A stretch of 50,476 nucleotides of DNA from Sphingobacterium sp. UBA2700. GTDB lineage: Bacteria > Bacteroidota > Bacteroidia > Sphingobacteriales > Sphingobacteriaceae. The first letter of the stretch is position 1. Each line of letters starts with the position of its first letter. The stretch spans positions 1 through 50,476 of the forward strand of contig DELI01000002.1 in the NCBI GenBank assembly GCA_002354335.1, given 5' to 3'. The notes beneath the pieces were generated by a model that had not been told where the DNA came from, did not search any database, and saw only the letters and a program-made list of their open reading frames with translations. A program made the position numbers and the translations under genes. Positions 36,303-45,813 of the stretch are shown here, in pieces.

Positions 36303-36860
36303 ATGGAAAGATTGGACATAAATACCATAAATGAATTCAGGAAAGGCAATGAAAAGGCTTTTAATGTAGTTATAGACCGATACTATAAGAATATATGGCT
36401 GTATTTTCAAAAGAAAACCAATCGCCATGAGATTGCCGAAGAATTGACGAATGATACGTTCAACCGTCTGTGGAAGTACCGTCGCAACGTTGATATTGAA
36501 CAGGGAGTGGAATCCTATCTCCGCAAAATTGCCTATGGACTCTTCCAGGACTGGCTAAAGGAGGTTGAAAAGGAAAAAAAGCAGATGGCCGATTATTCGG
36601 CCGATCTGTTGAATGACGTACCAGAGGAGGGTGGAGAGGATGCCCTCAATGCCCGTATGGACCTCACAACATTGATCGACAGAATAGCCGTTGTCCTTCC
36701 TGAAAAGCGCGGCAGGATATTCCTGATGTCACGCATGCTCGGTATGAGCTACGAGGAGATCGCACAGGAACTGTCCCTAAGCAAAGCAACGGTAAGGGAC
36801 CACCTTGTGAAAGCAAAAAGAACAATGACCTCATCGGCCGATCTTCATAAATACATGTAG
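36303..36860 (+). CDS. ECF-family RNA polymerase sigma factor, locus B
   Basis: A 185-residue ECF sigma factor. Region 2 runs through FNVVIDRYYKNIWLYFQKK and EIAEELTNDTFNRLWKYR. Region 4 has LPEKRGRIFLMSRMLGMSY and EEIAQELSLSKATVRDHLVK. The linker is acidic (DVPEEGGEDALNA). Unlike the locus A factor it lacks a hydrophobic tail. It sits just after the S41 protease and 401 bp before its FecR. Confidence 0.94.
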   Translation: MERLDINTINEFRKGNEKAFNVVIDRYYKNIWLYFQKKTNRHEIAEELTNDTFNRLWKYRRNVDIEQGVESYLRKIAYGLFQDWLKEVEKEKKQMADYSADLLNDVPEEGGEDALNARMDLTTLIDRIAVVLPEKRGRIFLMSRMLGMSYEEIAQELSLSKATVRDHLVKAKRTMTSSADLHKYM

Positions 36861-37223
36861 ACAGATGCAAGATCCGCTGTTGTATCATTCTATCTTTATT
36901 CCCATCATCTATCCCCAATTCTCCCCCCTTTCATTTTTATTTCCCTCCCCTTATTGACCGGATTTTTACCGCAAAAAGAACTCTTAACAAAAGCTTAATC
37001 CTATTAATAAAAACTTAATATACAGGTTGTTGTGTGGTGCTTTCAATTAAAAATCATACTTTACAGAATACAACACTCTATAAAACAGGTAGTTGAAAAT
37101 AAAAATAAATAGACTCGACCAGTCCCGGTTTATATATTTCCAACCAAAAACAATCCGTTAAAAAAACTGCCCCAATTTCTGAGCAGACCGTCTCCACCAT
37201 TTTTACTGTATATATAAATAGAA
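36861..37223. other. Spacer between sigma and fecR, locus B
   Basis: About 360 bp, pyrimidine-rich at first (CCCCTTTCATTTTTATTTCCC), then AT-rich. No gene was recognised. It may hold a separate promoter for fecR, but no clear consensus match was found. Confidence 0.45.
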
Positions 37224-37248
37224 GCCGGTGATAAAAACATTTACCGGC
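37224..37248 (+). promoter_or_regulatory. Hairpin just upstream of fecR, locus B
   Basis: GCCGGT (37224-37229) pairs with ACCGGC (37243-37248) over a 13-nt AT-rich loop. It ends 13 nt before the ATG at 37262, close enough to affect translation. Confidence 0.45.
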
Positions 37249-37261
37249 GCTACATAAAAAA

Positions 37262-38248
37262 ATGGACGAAAATAGAAGAGAAGAACTGCTAAAAAAATTG
37301 AAGGACGGCACCCTGAACCAGGATGACGAAAGAGAACTGTGGGATATGAATGAGCAGGACGGGATAGACGATCCGTTTGACGATGGAGAGCCTGATCTGG
37401 ATCTGTATACCGATATGGAAGCACCACCGGAAATGGGAGAATCGCTGGAACGGTTCAAGTCATATCACGCCTTCAGGGTGCGACGGGGAAAACAGCGGCA
37501 GACGATCTATCGCGTAGCCGCAAGTATGGCTGCCGTCTTCCTGCTGTATTTTGGTTTTACAACATTCAGCGATCAACTTTTCTTCAAGCAAGCCCCTGCC
37601 TATGTCACTGTCGAAGTGAAGAAAGGCGCAGTAAAACAGGTCGCGCTTCCTGATGGCTCAATGGCGACGGTATCTCCGGGTTCCGTGTTGCGTTATCCGA
37701 AGACTTTTGCCACAGATGAGCGTAAGGTATATCTCGACAAAGGTGAAGCATTTTTTGAGGTTGCCAAAAATCCCGAAAAGCCATTCAGGGTCGCATCGGG
37801 GAAACTGCAGACCACCGCATTGGGCACGTCCTTTACGGTACAGTACGATCCCATCATGCAACGTGAAAAAGTAAATCTATACACGGGTAAGGTTTCGGTA
37901 GAATCCGTAAAAGACAATGCCGATGTATCGGCTGTGGTACTGACGCCGGGTAAGGCCTATGAATATCTGGCAGGGAAAGTAATATTAAGTGATTTTAGCG
38001 TCGATAGCGGCAATCCGGTAGCGAGAGGGCTTGCCTTCGAAGACGTTCCTTTTGACGAGGCAATGTACAGAATCAGCTCATGGTACGGGATTACCATCAC
38101 ATTCGATCCCAAGAGCACTGAAAAACACGGAATCAACGGAGATTTCAACAATAAGGACATAGAAAGCATATTTTTCATCCTGTCCAACGCTTACAATCTC
38201 CAATTTACCAAAACAGACAGTTTAACCTATAAAATCGAGCGCAAATAA
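37262..38248 (+). CDS. FecR-family anti-sigma factor, locus B
   Basis: A 328-residue inner-membrane anti-sigma factor. The cytoplasmic N-terminus is acidic (DDPFDDGEPDLDLYTDMEAP). The TM helix is at about residues 82-100 (AASMAAVFLLYFGFTTF). The FecR domain includes VEVKKGAVKQVALPDGSMAT and ERKVYLDKGEAFFEVAKNPE. The C-terminal DUF4974 domain includes LAFEDVPFDEAMYRISSWYG and ends LTYKIERK. It is paired with the sigma factor upstream and the STN receptor downstream. Confidence 0.95.
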   Translation: MDENRREELLKKLKDGTLNQDDERELWDMNEQDGIDDPFDDGEPDLDLYTDMEAPPEMGESLERFKSYHAFRVRRGKQRQTIYRVAASMAAVFLLYFGFTTFSDQLFFKQAPAYVTVEVKKGAVKQVALPDGSMATVSPGSVLRYPKTFATDERKVYLDKGEAFFEVAKNPEKPFRVASGKLQTTALGTSFTVQYDPIMQREKVNLYTGKVSVESVKDNADVSAVVLTPGKAYEYLAGKVILSDFSVDSGNPVARGLAFEDVPFDEAMYRISSWYGITITFDPKSTEKHGINGDFNNKDIESIFFILSNAYNLQFTKTDSLTYKIERK

Positions 38249-38391
38249 CCGAGCTTGCGAGCTCATCGAAGATAATGTATGATAAAACAAGAATTATTTG
38301 CTGCGGGATATCATCAGCAATTAAGAAAAGACAGATAAATAAATGAAATGATGAAAACTAAAAAATAGAAACAAAACATAACGATAAAAAA

Positions 38392-38414
38392 GTGCCGTTC
38401 GGGAAAAACGACAC
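38392..38414 (+). promoter_or_regulatory. Hairpin between fecR and the STN receptor, locus B
   Basis: GTGCCGTT (38392-38399) pairs with AACGACAC (38407-38414) with one C-A mismatch. It follows an A-run and lies in the same fecR-receptor gap that carries a hairpin in locus A. Confidence 0.5.
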
Positions 38415-38487
38415 TCTAAAAGCGGATCGTACCCCGCATGTTAAATCTTGATTTTAAACAAAAAATTTGTAAAAACCTTACGAAAAT

Positions 38488-41400
38488 ATGCAATTCTATG
38501 TTCTTATCCTAACGGATTTATTAAAAAACACTGTTAAAAACCTCTTAAAACTAAGCATACTGTATGTACTGCTCCTGCTGGCCGTGCCCCTTTTTGCACA
38601 GGCATATGGCCGTATCGGTTCCCCTGTCAGCATTACATACAAAAGTAAGGTAAATGCCGCTTCCCTGTTCAAGGAACTGAACAAACAGACGGGTTATCAG
38701 TTCTATTACGACAAATCCATCGGAGACATCGTGCTGGAAGCTGTCCGTTACGAAAAAGAGACACTAGGTGACGTACTGACCGAATTGAACCGTAAAGGTT
38801 TCAATTTCACGGTCAGAAACAAAGACATTGTCGTAAAATACGCAAAGCCAGTGCAATATGAACTGGCGGCCTTACGTACCACCACCGTACAGCGCCAACA
38901 GCCCGGCCGTATCGGCGGTAAGATCGTTGATGACCGTGGCGAGGTACTGATTGGTGCTTCCATCAAAGTGCTACAGAACAATCAGGCCATGCAGAGCAGC
39001 GTGGATGGCAGCTACACGTTCAGTTTGGATCCGGGCAGTTACACGATTGAAGTCAGCTATATTTCCTTTCAGACCAAGCGCATAACCGAGGTCAATGTGA
39101 AAGCCGACGAACTGACCAGTCTTAATATTGTGCTTAATCCATCCACCAGTACATTGGATCAGGTAGTGGTAAGCGGCAGCTTTAAAAAAGAAAGTGTTGC
39201 TGGACTGTATGCAAAGCAAAAGAACGCTGCTTCGGTAACCGACGGGATCTCTGCCGAGCAGATTGCCCGTACGCCGGACAACAACATGGGACAGGTCCTC
39301 AAAAGAGTGAGCGGTGTAACCACCGTGGACAATAAATATGTGGTAGTACGCGGTCTGAGCGAACGTTATAACCAAGCGATGATCGATGGGGTAACACTTC
39401 CGAGCACCAATATGAACCGTCGGAATTTCTCCTTCGATGTGCTTCCGCAGGAACTGGTCAGCAATGTGGTGGTCAACAAAACCGCTACGCCCGATATGTC
39501 CGCGGAGTTTTCCGGCGGACAGGTATCGGTCAATACGATGGACATCCCCGTAGAAAACTTTACGATGATCTCCCTTGGGTCTGGATTCAATACACAAAGT
39601 ACCGGCAAGGACTTTCTGATGCTGGGCGAACGCAAAGGCGGCGATTACCTGGGATTGAACAGTAGTCAACGGAAAGAGACGGAAGGATTGCAATCTTGGA
39701 AATGGCCTAACGGTGTGAATACACCTCCACTAGGTCCGAACGGCGAATATCCTCCGGACATTCCCGTAGATCTGGAATTGATACCTGGTTCGGGGACTCC
39801 TTATACCAGTCTGGACGCCATTGCCCAAAGCAAAAGGATTGATCCAAAGGGGTTGATGGTCAACCGTTATAAAGCCATACCATTTCAAAACGGCCGCTTC
39901 GCCATTGGCAGGGTATATGATCTGCCAAACGAACTACGTTTTGGCTTTTCGGGCGGCGCCACTTACCGGAATCAGCAAACTCAAGTAAAGTTTAATAATA
40001 TAAGAGGTAACTACTCGGATCCTAATTCACATTATATCGATAGTACGGAAAGCGGCGCTGGTATCTCGTATCGTTTCAATAGCACCATTGGTACGGCATT
40101 GAATCTTGGATTACAAGGTAAAACCTTCAAGATTGCCTTAAAGAATATGTATTCCCGGATTATCGACGATAATTTCAACGAAGCTTATCGCATAAATTAC
40201 GGCGCAAGCAATGAGTTCAAGTATCGTGAGCAGTTTCAGGATCCTCAGGTCACCTGGGTATGGCAGCACAAACTAGAAGGAGAAAACCTGCTGGGCAACA
40301 CCGGACTAAAAGCGGCATATTCGCTGGGATTGACACGTATCGGCCAGCAGGTACAGGATCAGCGGCGATTAAAATATAGACGTACGGCTATGATCGGCAG
40401 CGTTGAATATTTTCAGACGCCAAATATTTATACCCCATCTGACTTGGATGACAATTACGACTACCGGATGTGGACAGATGTAAAAGAAACGGATTACAAC
40501 TGGGGAATATCCTTTACCAAGGACTTCTTACTGGGCGAATATGTGAAAAATACAGCTAAAGTCGGTTACAGTGGATGGGATAAGCACCGTACATTGGGCA
40601 TGACCCGGGTTATACCTTATACCAGTTTCACGGATATAAACAATCCCATCGAAGGAGGCTATTGGGATATTCTTTCGTCTGAGCGAGTAGGTGCCGAACA
40701 AGGGCAGGCTTATTATTGGGCAGAAGACTTAAACGGACCTACGTTTGATGGTTCGATGCGGACCCACGCACCGTATATCATGCTCGATCAGCGCTTTTTC
40801 GAGAAATTGCGGTTGGTGTATGGCCTACGGGCAGAACATTATAATCTAGCGAATAGACAAGAAGAATATATTATTAGAAGGTTCGGTGAAATCGATAATA
40901 ATTGGGAGGAGTTTTCTACGACAGGAGAGAAAGATTGGCGCCTGTTACCGTCGGTTAATCTGACCTACGGCGTTACCCCCAGTATGAATGTGAGAGGAGC
41001 CTATAGTAAAACTGCTATCCGCCCGGATTTTCGGGAAACGGCATACTTCGGTTTTTATGATTACGAACTGGATGCTACGATCTCCGGTAGGCAACTCGTG
41101 TCCACCATCGTGGACAACTTTGATCTACGTTACGAATGGTATCCGACAGCAGGAGAAATTATTTCCATTTCCGGCTTTTACAAGAAAATGAAGGATCCCA
41201 TTGAACTGGTTTTCACCCAAGATGGACATTATCGGTTCCAGAACCAACATGCTGCCAAAAACTATGGTATAGAAATGGAGATTCGTAAATCCCTAGGTTT
41301 TATCGCAGATAAGGATTGGCTTCGTAATACGACGCTATTTGGTAATGGGACTCTGCTCAAATCCGAAGTAGAAGCACAAACCCAGCCATTGCCTGGCGAT

Positions 41401-41853
41401 AACTTCGAACAAGAACGTATGCCGGCACTTGACCGCCCCCTATATGGGCAAGCACCATGGATTATCAATGGAGGTATTGCCTATCAGGACGCCATCTTTG
41501 GTTTTACCGCTAGCTATAACCGTTCGGGACACCGGAGCAATACCATTAATCTGAATCCCGCCTCCGTCGAATATGAAAACGGCCGTGATATGCTGGATGT
41601 ACAACTAAGTTTACGGGTCTTGAAGCGAAAGGCAGAGATTAAATTTAATGCCGGAAACCTATTAGATCAGTACGTTATTTTTTATCGAAACATAGATGCT
41701 TACGAACACGAAAACACTGCTAATGCACAGGGTACCCCGATGATTCTGAAAGAGAAACATACGACAGCTTACCAGCCGGAGCTCGGCGATCAGGTAACCT
41801 ATTGTGCCAAGACCGGAAAGAATATGACTCTGTCATTTACATATAACTTTTAA
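38488..41853 (+). CDS. STN-domain TonB-dependent receptor (signal transducer), locus B
   Basis: A 1121-residue receptor. The signal peptide (LLLLAVPLFAQA) ends near residue 39. An STN domain is at about 50-115 (ASLFKELNKQTGYQFYYDKS, VRNKDIVVKYA). A carboxypeptidase-regulatory-like domain (GRIGGKIVDDRGEVLIGASI) and the plug follow (GQVLKRVSGVTTVDNKYVVV; RGLSERYNQAMIDGVTLPS; NKTATPDMSAEFSGGQVSV). The barrel ends NMTLSFTYNF. It is clearly related in layout to the locus A receptor, but its plug is closer to receptors paired with a beta-helix lipoprotein, which follows here. The ligand is unknown. Confidence 0.95.
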   Translation: MQFYVLILTDLLKNTVKNLLKLSILYVLLLLAVPLFAQAYGRIGSPVSITYKSKVNAASLFKELNKQTGYQFYYDKSIGDIVLEAVRYEKETLGDVLTELNRKGFNFTVRNKDIVVKYAKPVQYELAALRTTTVQRQQPGRIGGKIVDDRGEVLIGASIKVLQNNQAMQSSVDGSYTFSLDPGSYTIEVSYISFQTKRITEVNVKADELTSLNIVLNPSTSTLDQVVVSGSFKKESVAGLYAKQKNAASVTDGISAEQIARTPDNNMGQVLKRVSGVTTVDNKYVVVRGLSERYNQAMIDGVTLPSTNMNRRNFSFDVLPQELVSNVVVNKTATPDMSAEFSGGQVSVNTMDIPVENFTMISLGSGFNTQSTGKDFLMLGERKGGDYLGLNSSQRKETEGLQSWKWPNGVNTPPLGPNGEYPPDIPVDLELIPGSGTPYTSLDAIAQSKRIDPKGLMVNRYKAIPFQNGRFAIGRVYDLPNELRFGFSGGATYRNQQTQVKFNNIRGNYSDPNSHYIDSTESGAGISYRFNSTIGTALNLGLQGKTFKIALKNMYSRIIDDNFNEAYRINYGASNEFKYREQFQDPQVTWVWQHKLEGENLLGNTGLKAAYSLGLTRIGQQVQDQRRLKYRRTAMIGSVEYFQTPNIYTPSDLDDNYDYRMWTDVKETDYNWGISFTKDFLLGEYVKNTAKVGYSGWDKHRTLGMTRVIPYTSFTDINNPIEGGYWDILSSERVGAEQGQAYYWAEDLNGPTFDGSMRTHAPYIMLDQRFFEKLRLVYGLRAEHYNLANRQEEYIIRRFGEIDNNWEEFSTTGEKDWRLLPSVNLTYGVTPSMNVRGAYSKTAIRPDFRETAYFGFYDYELDATISGRQLVSTIVDNFDLRYEWYPTAGEIISISGFYKKMKDPIELVFTQDGHYRFQNQHAAKNYGIEMEIRKSLGFIADKDWLRNTTLFGNGTLLKSEVEAQTQPLPGDNFEQERMPALDRPLYGQAPWIINGGIAYQDAIFGFTASYNRSGHRSNTINLNPASVEYENGRDMLDVQLSLRVLKRKAEIKFNAGNLLDQYVIFYRNIDAYEHENTANAQGTPMILKEKHTTAYQPELGDQVTYCAKTGKNMTLSFTYNF

Positions 41854-42015
41854 AAATAGGCACTTTTTAAGAGATGGTTTTTAGCAAATAATGAAAGGAG
41901 GGTCAAAAGCAGAAAATCGAATATATGAACCCGGGAAAAGAGAAAGGGCGTGAACAATAGTTGTTCAGCACCCCCTCGTCTAAAATTAATTGTGAAATTT
42001 CAATCTTACAAAGAT

Positions 42016-43512
42016 ATGAACAAAGTGAATAACTTAATAGCATCTGCAAACAAAATCGTTAATCATGCAGGTGTCTGGATCGGAGAAAAAGTAGAAGGTG
42101 CAAAAAACACAATGACTTCCTGTGTTGCAGCTTTGGTATTGTTAACAGGTCTGGCGGGCTGTGAAAAGAACCCCGCGGATTCGAATTTTGATAAGGGAAT
42201 GTCTGCCGGCTCCTTGGCGGCACTAAGCTGTGTTGATACTGTGTCTATTCCGGTAGATGCCAATGGTATCATCACGATTCCAACTTTGACAAGTGACAAA
42301 TTATGGAAGCTCAACGGTGTTTCTTATGTGAAAGATGGGCAAACATTGACTATCGACCCGGGAACAACGATCATCACAGGCAGAACAAAAACCTATAATG
42401 ATCCGACACACGGTTCAAGAAGTATAGCGGGTGTATTGGTTGTTGCAAAAGGTGGTAAGTTGATCGCTAACGGTACAGCTGCTGCACCTATCGTGTTTAC
42501 TTCTCCTAGCGCAGGAGGATGCGGTTCAGGTTGTAGTAATGCAGGCGCATTTGGAGGCGTTGTGCTTTTGGGTAAAGCGCCAACGAACCGTACGGTTGCA
42601 ACCACTATAGAAGGTGTGCCACAACCGTCTGGTGTCGATCTTACCTATGGTGGACCTGGAAACAATATCGCTAACGACAATTCTGGTAGCTTAAAATACG
42701 TACGTATCGAGTTCGCAGGTTATCGTTTAGACACCGATAACGAGATCAATGGTCTGACTTTAGGCGGTGTTGGTACAGGTACAACCTTATCACATATCCA
42801 GGTATCCTATTCGGCCGATGATGCTTTCGAATTCTTCGGAGGTACTGTTAATGCAGATCACCTAGTTGCTATCGGTACGGACGATGATGACTTTGACTTC
42901 GACTTCGGATACACAGGTACCATTGACTATGCAATTGGTTTAAAAGATCCGTCATCTACTAATAGCACAAGCGGCGGCAACTCAGATTCAAATGGTATTG
43001 AGTCAGATAATGATGGTTCGGGTTCAAGTGCATCACCTAGAACTGAACCTGTTCTCCGTCACGTTACGTTATTAGGTTATGAAAATACTTCGACAAAATT
43101 GCGTAACGGCAACCGTTGGAGAAGGGCAACTGATCTGGATATCCAATATTCCATTATCGGTGGGTTCCCAACAGGTGTATTGTTTGAAAGTGCTCCTACA
43201 ATTGCGTCAGCAGGTAAGTTTACAAATAACGTTGTGCACGCGTTTTCAACAGTTTTCTCAGGAGCAACTCCTGCAGGAAATTCCTCAGGAACAAACGTGT
43301 CTGCAAATGCGTACCTTCAGTTAGGTTTTGGCGATGAACTATCTTTCCTTACCTGTTCAAATGCTTCTAGCTTTAATGTTGAAGATTTAATTCCGTCGAC
43401 CTCTTCACCGGCATATGGAAGTGCTACTACTTATAAAGGCGCTTTGCAACCAGGATTGACGCCTTGGACCAACGGTTGGACCAAGTTTAATCCAGGATTC
43501 TGCTGTAACTAG
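42016..43512 (+). CDS. Beta-helix-like lipoprotein, receptor-associated
   Basis: A 498-residue predicted surface lipoprotein. The start chosen is the ATG at 42016 rather than a GTG at 41950. The signal is odd: about 33 amphipathic residues (NKIVNHAGVWIGEKVEGAKN) precede the hydrophobic core and lipobox LTGLAGC (Cys49). The body has repeated short beta turns typical of right-handed beta-helix or pectate-lyase-like folds (VYVKDGQTLTIDPGTTI-like start, LVVAKGGKLIANGTAAAPIV, SLKYVRIEFAG). Notable elements are a GGCGSGCSNAG Cys pair, an acidic run GTDDDDFDFDFG, a Ser/Asp-rich linker (NSTSGGNSDSNGIESDNDG) and a C-terminal GFCCN. These could bind metal. It lies 162 bp after the locus B receptor and is probably its surface partner. 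Confidence 0.75.
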   Translation: MNKVNNLIASANKIVNHAGVWIGEKVEGAKNTMTSCVAALVLLTGLAGCEKNPADSNFDKGMSAGSLAALSCVDTVSIPVDANGIITIPTLTSDKLWKLNGVSYVKDGQTLTIDPGTTIITGRTKTYNDPTHGSRSIAGVLVVAKGGKLIANGTAAAPIVFTSPSAGGCGSGCSNAGAFGGVVLLGKAPTNRTVATTIEGVPQPSGVDLTYGGPGNNIANDNSGSLKYVRIEFAGYRLDTDNEINGLTLGGVGTGTTLSHIQVSYSADDAFEFFGGTVNADHLVAIGTDDDDFDFDFGYTGTIDYAIGLKDPSSTNSTSGGNSDSNGIESDNDGSGSSASPRTEPVLRHVTLLGYENTSTKLRNGNRWRRATDLDIQYSIIGGFPTGVLFESAPTIASAGKFTNNVVHAFSTVFSGATPAGNSSGTNVSANAYLQLGFGDELSFLTCSNASSFNVEDLIPSTSSPAYGSATTYKGALQPGLTPWTNGWTKFNPGFCCN

Positions 43513-43555
43513 GCTGTATAAGTAAGTAATCCATTAAAGTAATTGTAATGTTATA

Positions 43556-43582
43556 GGAAGCTGGCCTGAATGGTTAGCTTCC
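43556..43582 (+). terminator. Terminator hairpin
   Basis: GGAAGCT (43556-43562) pairs with AGCTTCC (43576-43582), then TTCTATTA. It lies between the beta-helix lipoprotein and the next lipoprotein, which may reduce but not abolish read-through. Confidence 0.6.
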
Positions 43583-43616
43583 TTCTATTAAAGAATTGGA
43601 AAGTTAAAGAAAGATA

Positions 43617-44402
43617 ATGAGATATTTTACGCGCACAATGGGACTAGGTATGTTTCTTGTTCTGCTTTTTTCATGCAAAAAATTGGAATATGACCAAGGT
43701 ATAACAACATTTGGAGAGGTCTTCTTTATTGTTGACAACGTTGAGTCGTATCCCCACCTGAAGATAAAATATAATGGTAATGATATAGACCAACAGCAAG
43801 GGACTGGTCGTATCCGGGTACCTGAAGGCGAAGCTAAATTTGAGTTTTACGATGAGAGATCTGGAAAGGTATTAGCAGAAAAGTCCGTCAATATAGAGGC
43901 AGGACTTGCAGCAACTTTTATTGGATTTCAACCTTCGGAAGATGCGTCAATTGCGTTTCTCGATCCCGACGCACAAAACAATGAAGAGACTCCACCAGAA
44001 GGATTTATGAAAATTAAAATTGCTAATTACAGTGCGGGCCTGCTGCCTGATAAGGTGGATGTTGTCTTTCATGGACTTGTCGGACGGTTATATGTACCAA
44101 CAGATACTATTTCTAATGTGGGTAATAATTTGGAGATAGAGCAATATTATACAGTTAATAAGGGAAATGTTTCTCCTAGTCGTCCAAATTACCAACTTTC
44201 TTTTATTGATAGCGAAACGAAAGAGGAAATAAAAAATCTTGGAGGAACGATTTTCTTTACAACTGCAATGTTTGCAAATGCAGAGAAAGGTGTTTATACA
44301 GTTTACTTAACTGCTGTGGCTAGAGACTTTGAAGCACCAGCATTTTTAGAGGGCAGTGGGAAATATTTCACAATACAGCCCAACATCCTTTTTGCAGACT
44401 AA
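43617..44402 (+). CDS. DUF4397-like lipoprotein, locus B
   Basis: A 261-residue lipoprotein (LLFSC, Cys20). It shows Ig-like beta sandwich patterns: GEVFFIVDNVESYPHLKIKY, IRVPEGEAKFEFYDERSG and, as a second module, FMKIKIANYSAGLLPDKVDV. These match the style of DUF4397 domains and of the two lipoproteins in locus A. It is probably the last component of the locus B receptor group. Confidence 0.65.
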   Translation: MRYFTRTMGLGMFLVLLFSCKKLEYDQGITTFGEVFFIVDNVESYPHLKIKYNGNDIDQQQGTGRIRVPEGEAKFEFYDERSGKVLAEKSVNIEAGLAATFIGFQPSEDASIAFLDPDAQNNEETPPEGFMKIKIANYSAGLLPDKVDVVFHGLVGRLYVPTDTISNVGNNLEIEQYYTVNKGNVSPSRPNYQLSFIDSETKEEIKNLGGTIFFTTAMFANAEKGVYTVYLTAVARDFEAPAFLEGSGKYFTIQPNILFAD

Positions 44403-44516
44403 CTTTATTTGCAAACGTTTATCATACGGATGCAACTGAAATATCAAATAACTTTATTCTATTGGATGACTCAATATCAACAAATTAACTTAAGTAAAAA
44501 CGATAAGTCTTAAACA

Positions 44517-45023
44517 ATGGCACAGATATTATTTAACACAGGGAACGCCGTTACCAACGACTGGTTGACCTACATAGAACAGGAAGCCAAGTCACTATCG
44601 CAAAGTGATGAATTTACTATCAACGGTTATGCCGATCGGGAACTGTTAAACCCGGAAGTACAAGCATATTTGCAGAGTGAGTTTGTGACGGGAGATTATG
44701 AGCAAGAAGACGACTTTGCAAAAGCTGTAGCAGCTTCAGAATTCGCCCTTTCGTTCGACCAGGACAAAGCATTGGCGAGTAAAGTAGCTTTATTTGGTTT
44801 CTGGCGCAAGTTAAAAGAGAAAGTCCGTAAAGTTTTCTGTCTGGCAATCGGAGGTATCATTAACGAAGGCGAACTCGACTGGAAAGAAATCATCAAACTG
44901 GTACTAGTGGCCTTGCTTCCTGTGTTTGCAGGGGGTATTCCGGCGATTGTATTGCCTATCATCATCGCTTTGATTGCGTCATTGATGAAATTCGGATACG
45001 GCAAAGTATGTCCAGTAGCCTAA
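44517..45023 (+). CDS. Unknown protein with hydrophobic Gly-rich C-terminus
   Basis: A 168-residue protein, not recognised. Residues 1-100 are soluble and acidic (YLQSEFVTGDYEQEDDFAKA). A basic segment (RKLKEKVRKVFC) leads into residues 125-168, a continuous hydrophobic stretch with Gly and Pro (ALLPVFAGGIPAIVLPIIIA) ending MKFGYGKVCPVA. There is no N-terminal signal peptide. Two Cys bracket the hydrophobic part. A soluble domain followed by a hydrophobic hairpin could be a tail-anchored membrane protein or a pore-forming peptide precursor; neither is shown. Confidence 0.6.
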   Translation: MAQILFNTGNAVTNDWLTYIEQEAKSLSQSDEFTINGYADRELLNPEVQAYLQSEFVTGDYEQEDDFAKAVAASEFALSFDQDKALASKVALFGFWRKLKEKVRKVFCLAIGGIINEGELDWKEIIKLVLVALLPVFAGGIPAIVLPIIIALIASLMKFGYGKVCPVA

Positions 45024-45065
45024 ATTAGTGAAAGCCTTTTTCTGAACTTTCAAAGGTTAACTGTG

Positions 45066-45752
45066 ATGATTGTAGAAACCATGACCGATAGCGATATAGT
45101 CCAGCAGATGGATTTGGATATGCCCGAGGTGAGGAAGAAAGCTGCAGAAAAGCTCGACCCCATCAGGTTTCGGCGTCAGATCATCAAAGCCACAACGTTC
45201 CCGGTAAGTGCGTCGCCTTTTGTGGTAACCACTTCCCGCAGGAACCGGTGGATTGTGATCCTTAGGGCAAGGAGCAAAAAGGAAAAGAACAGGCCTACGC
45301 TGGATCACTCGACATTCGTATGTATGGCCACATTTCAAGAAGGGATTTACGCCTTTGTCTATAGTGCACTGTTTAGACCCGATGAGACCCGTAAAAATGT
45401 TGGACTATCCATATTCAGACCTCATTTCTTTGCCCGGTACAAGCTGCGATACGAGCTCGATGAAACCGGAATTGACCTGATCGGGAGATATTTCGTTCGG
45501 AACAACAGTCTCTACAGGGATTTTCAATTGCCCTACACGGACGATATCCCCATGATAGGTCGCAGGGTATATGCCACAAGCGAACAGGGAATAGCGTTAG
45601 GCGAGGTAAAATCCGATACGGCTATGCTCTTCCGTACCTATATCAGTTATGACATGATGTACGACGAACAGGTGCCCGAATTTACCCGAAGCGAAATCCT
45701 GAGGCAACAGGCGGTCACGAATTATGTGCCTGAACGTATGAGACTGCATTAA
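45066..45752 (+). CDS. Unknown 228-residue protein
   Basis: Not recognised. It starts at the ATG at 45066, nine bases after AAAGG; an in-frame ATG at 45081 (MTDSDIVQQM) is an alternative. It is soluble, basic and rich in Arg and aromatic residues (RPHFFARYKLRYELDETGID, LIGRYFVRNNSLYRDF). A DHSTFVCMATF block and the HFFARY segment are the most conserved-looking parts. It lies 42 bp after the 168-residue gene and 61 bp before the next, and so may be in one operon. Confidence 0.55.
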   Translation: MIVETMTDSDIVQQMDLDMPEVRKKAAEKLDPIRFRRQIIKATTFPVSASPFVVTTSRRNRWIVILRARSKKEKNRPTLDHSTFVCMATFQEGIYAFVYSALFRPDETRKNVGLSIFRPHFFARYKLRYELDETGIDLIGRYFVRNNSLYRDFQLPYTDDIPMIGRRVYATSEQGIALGEVKSDTAMLFRTYISYDMMYDEQVPEFTRSEILRQQAVTNYVPERMRLH

Positions 45753-45813
45753 CAAGGCATGGCGTGCCGTATAGGATATTGTCCAAAAAAAGAAACGTAA
45801 GAATTTAATCTTC

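Noticed and set aside
41950..42015. Upstream GTG start for the beta-helix lipoprotein.
   Set aside because: It adds 22 residues with no signal character; the ATG at 42016 is better, although even this leaves a long N-region.
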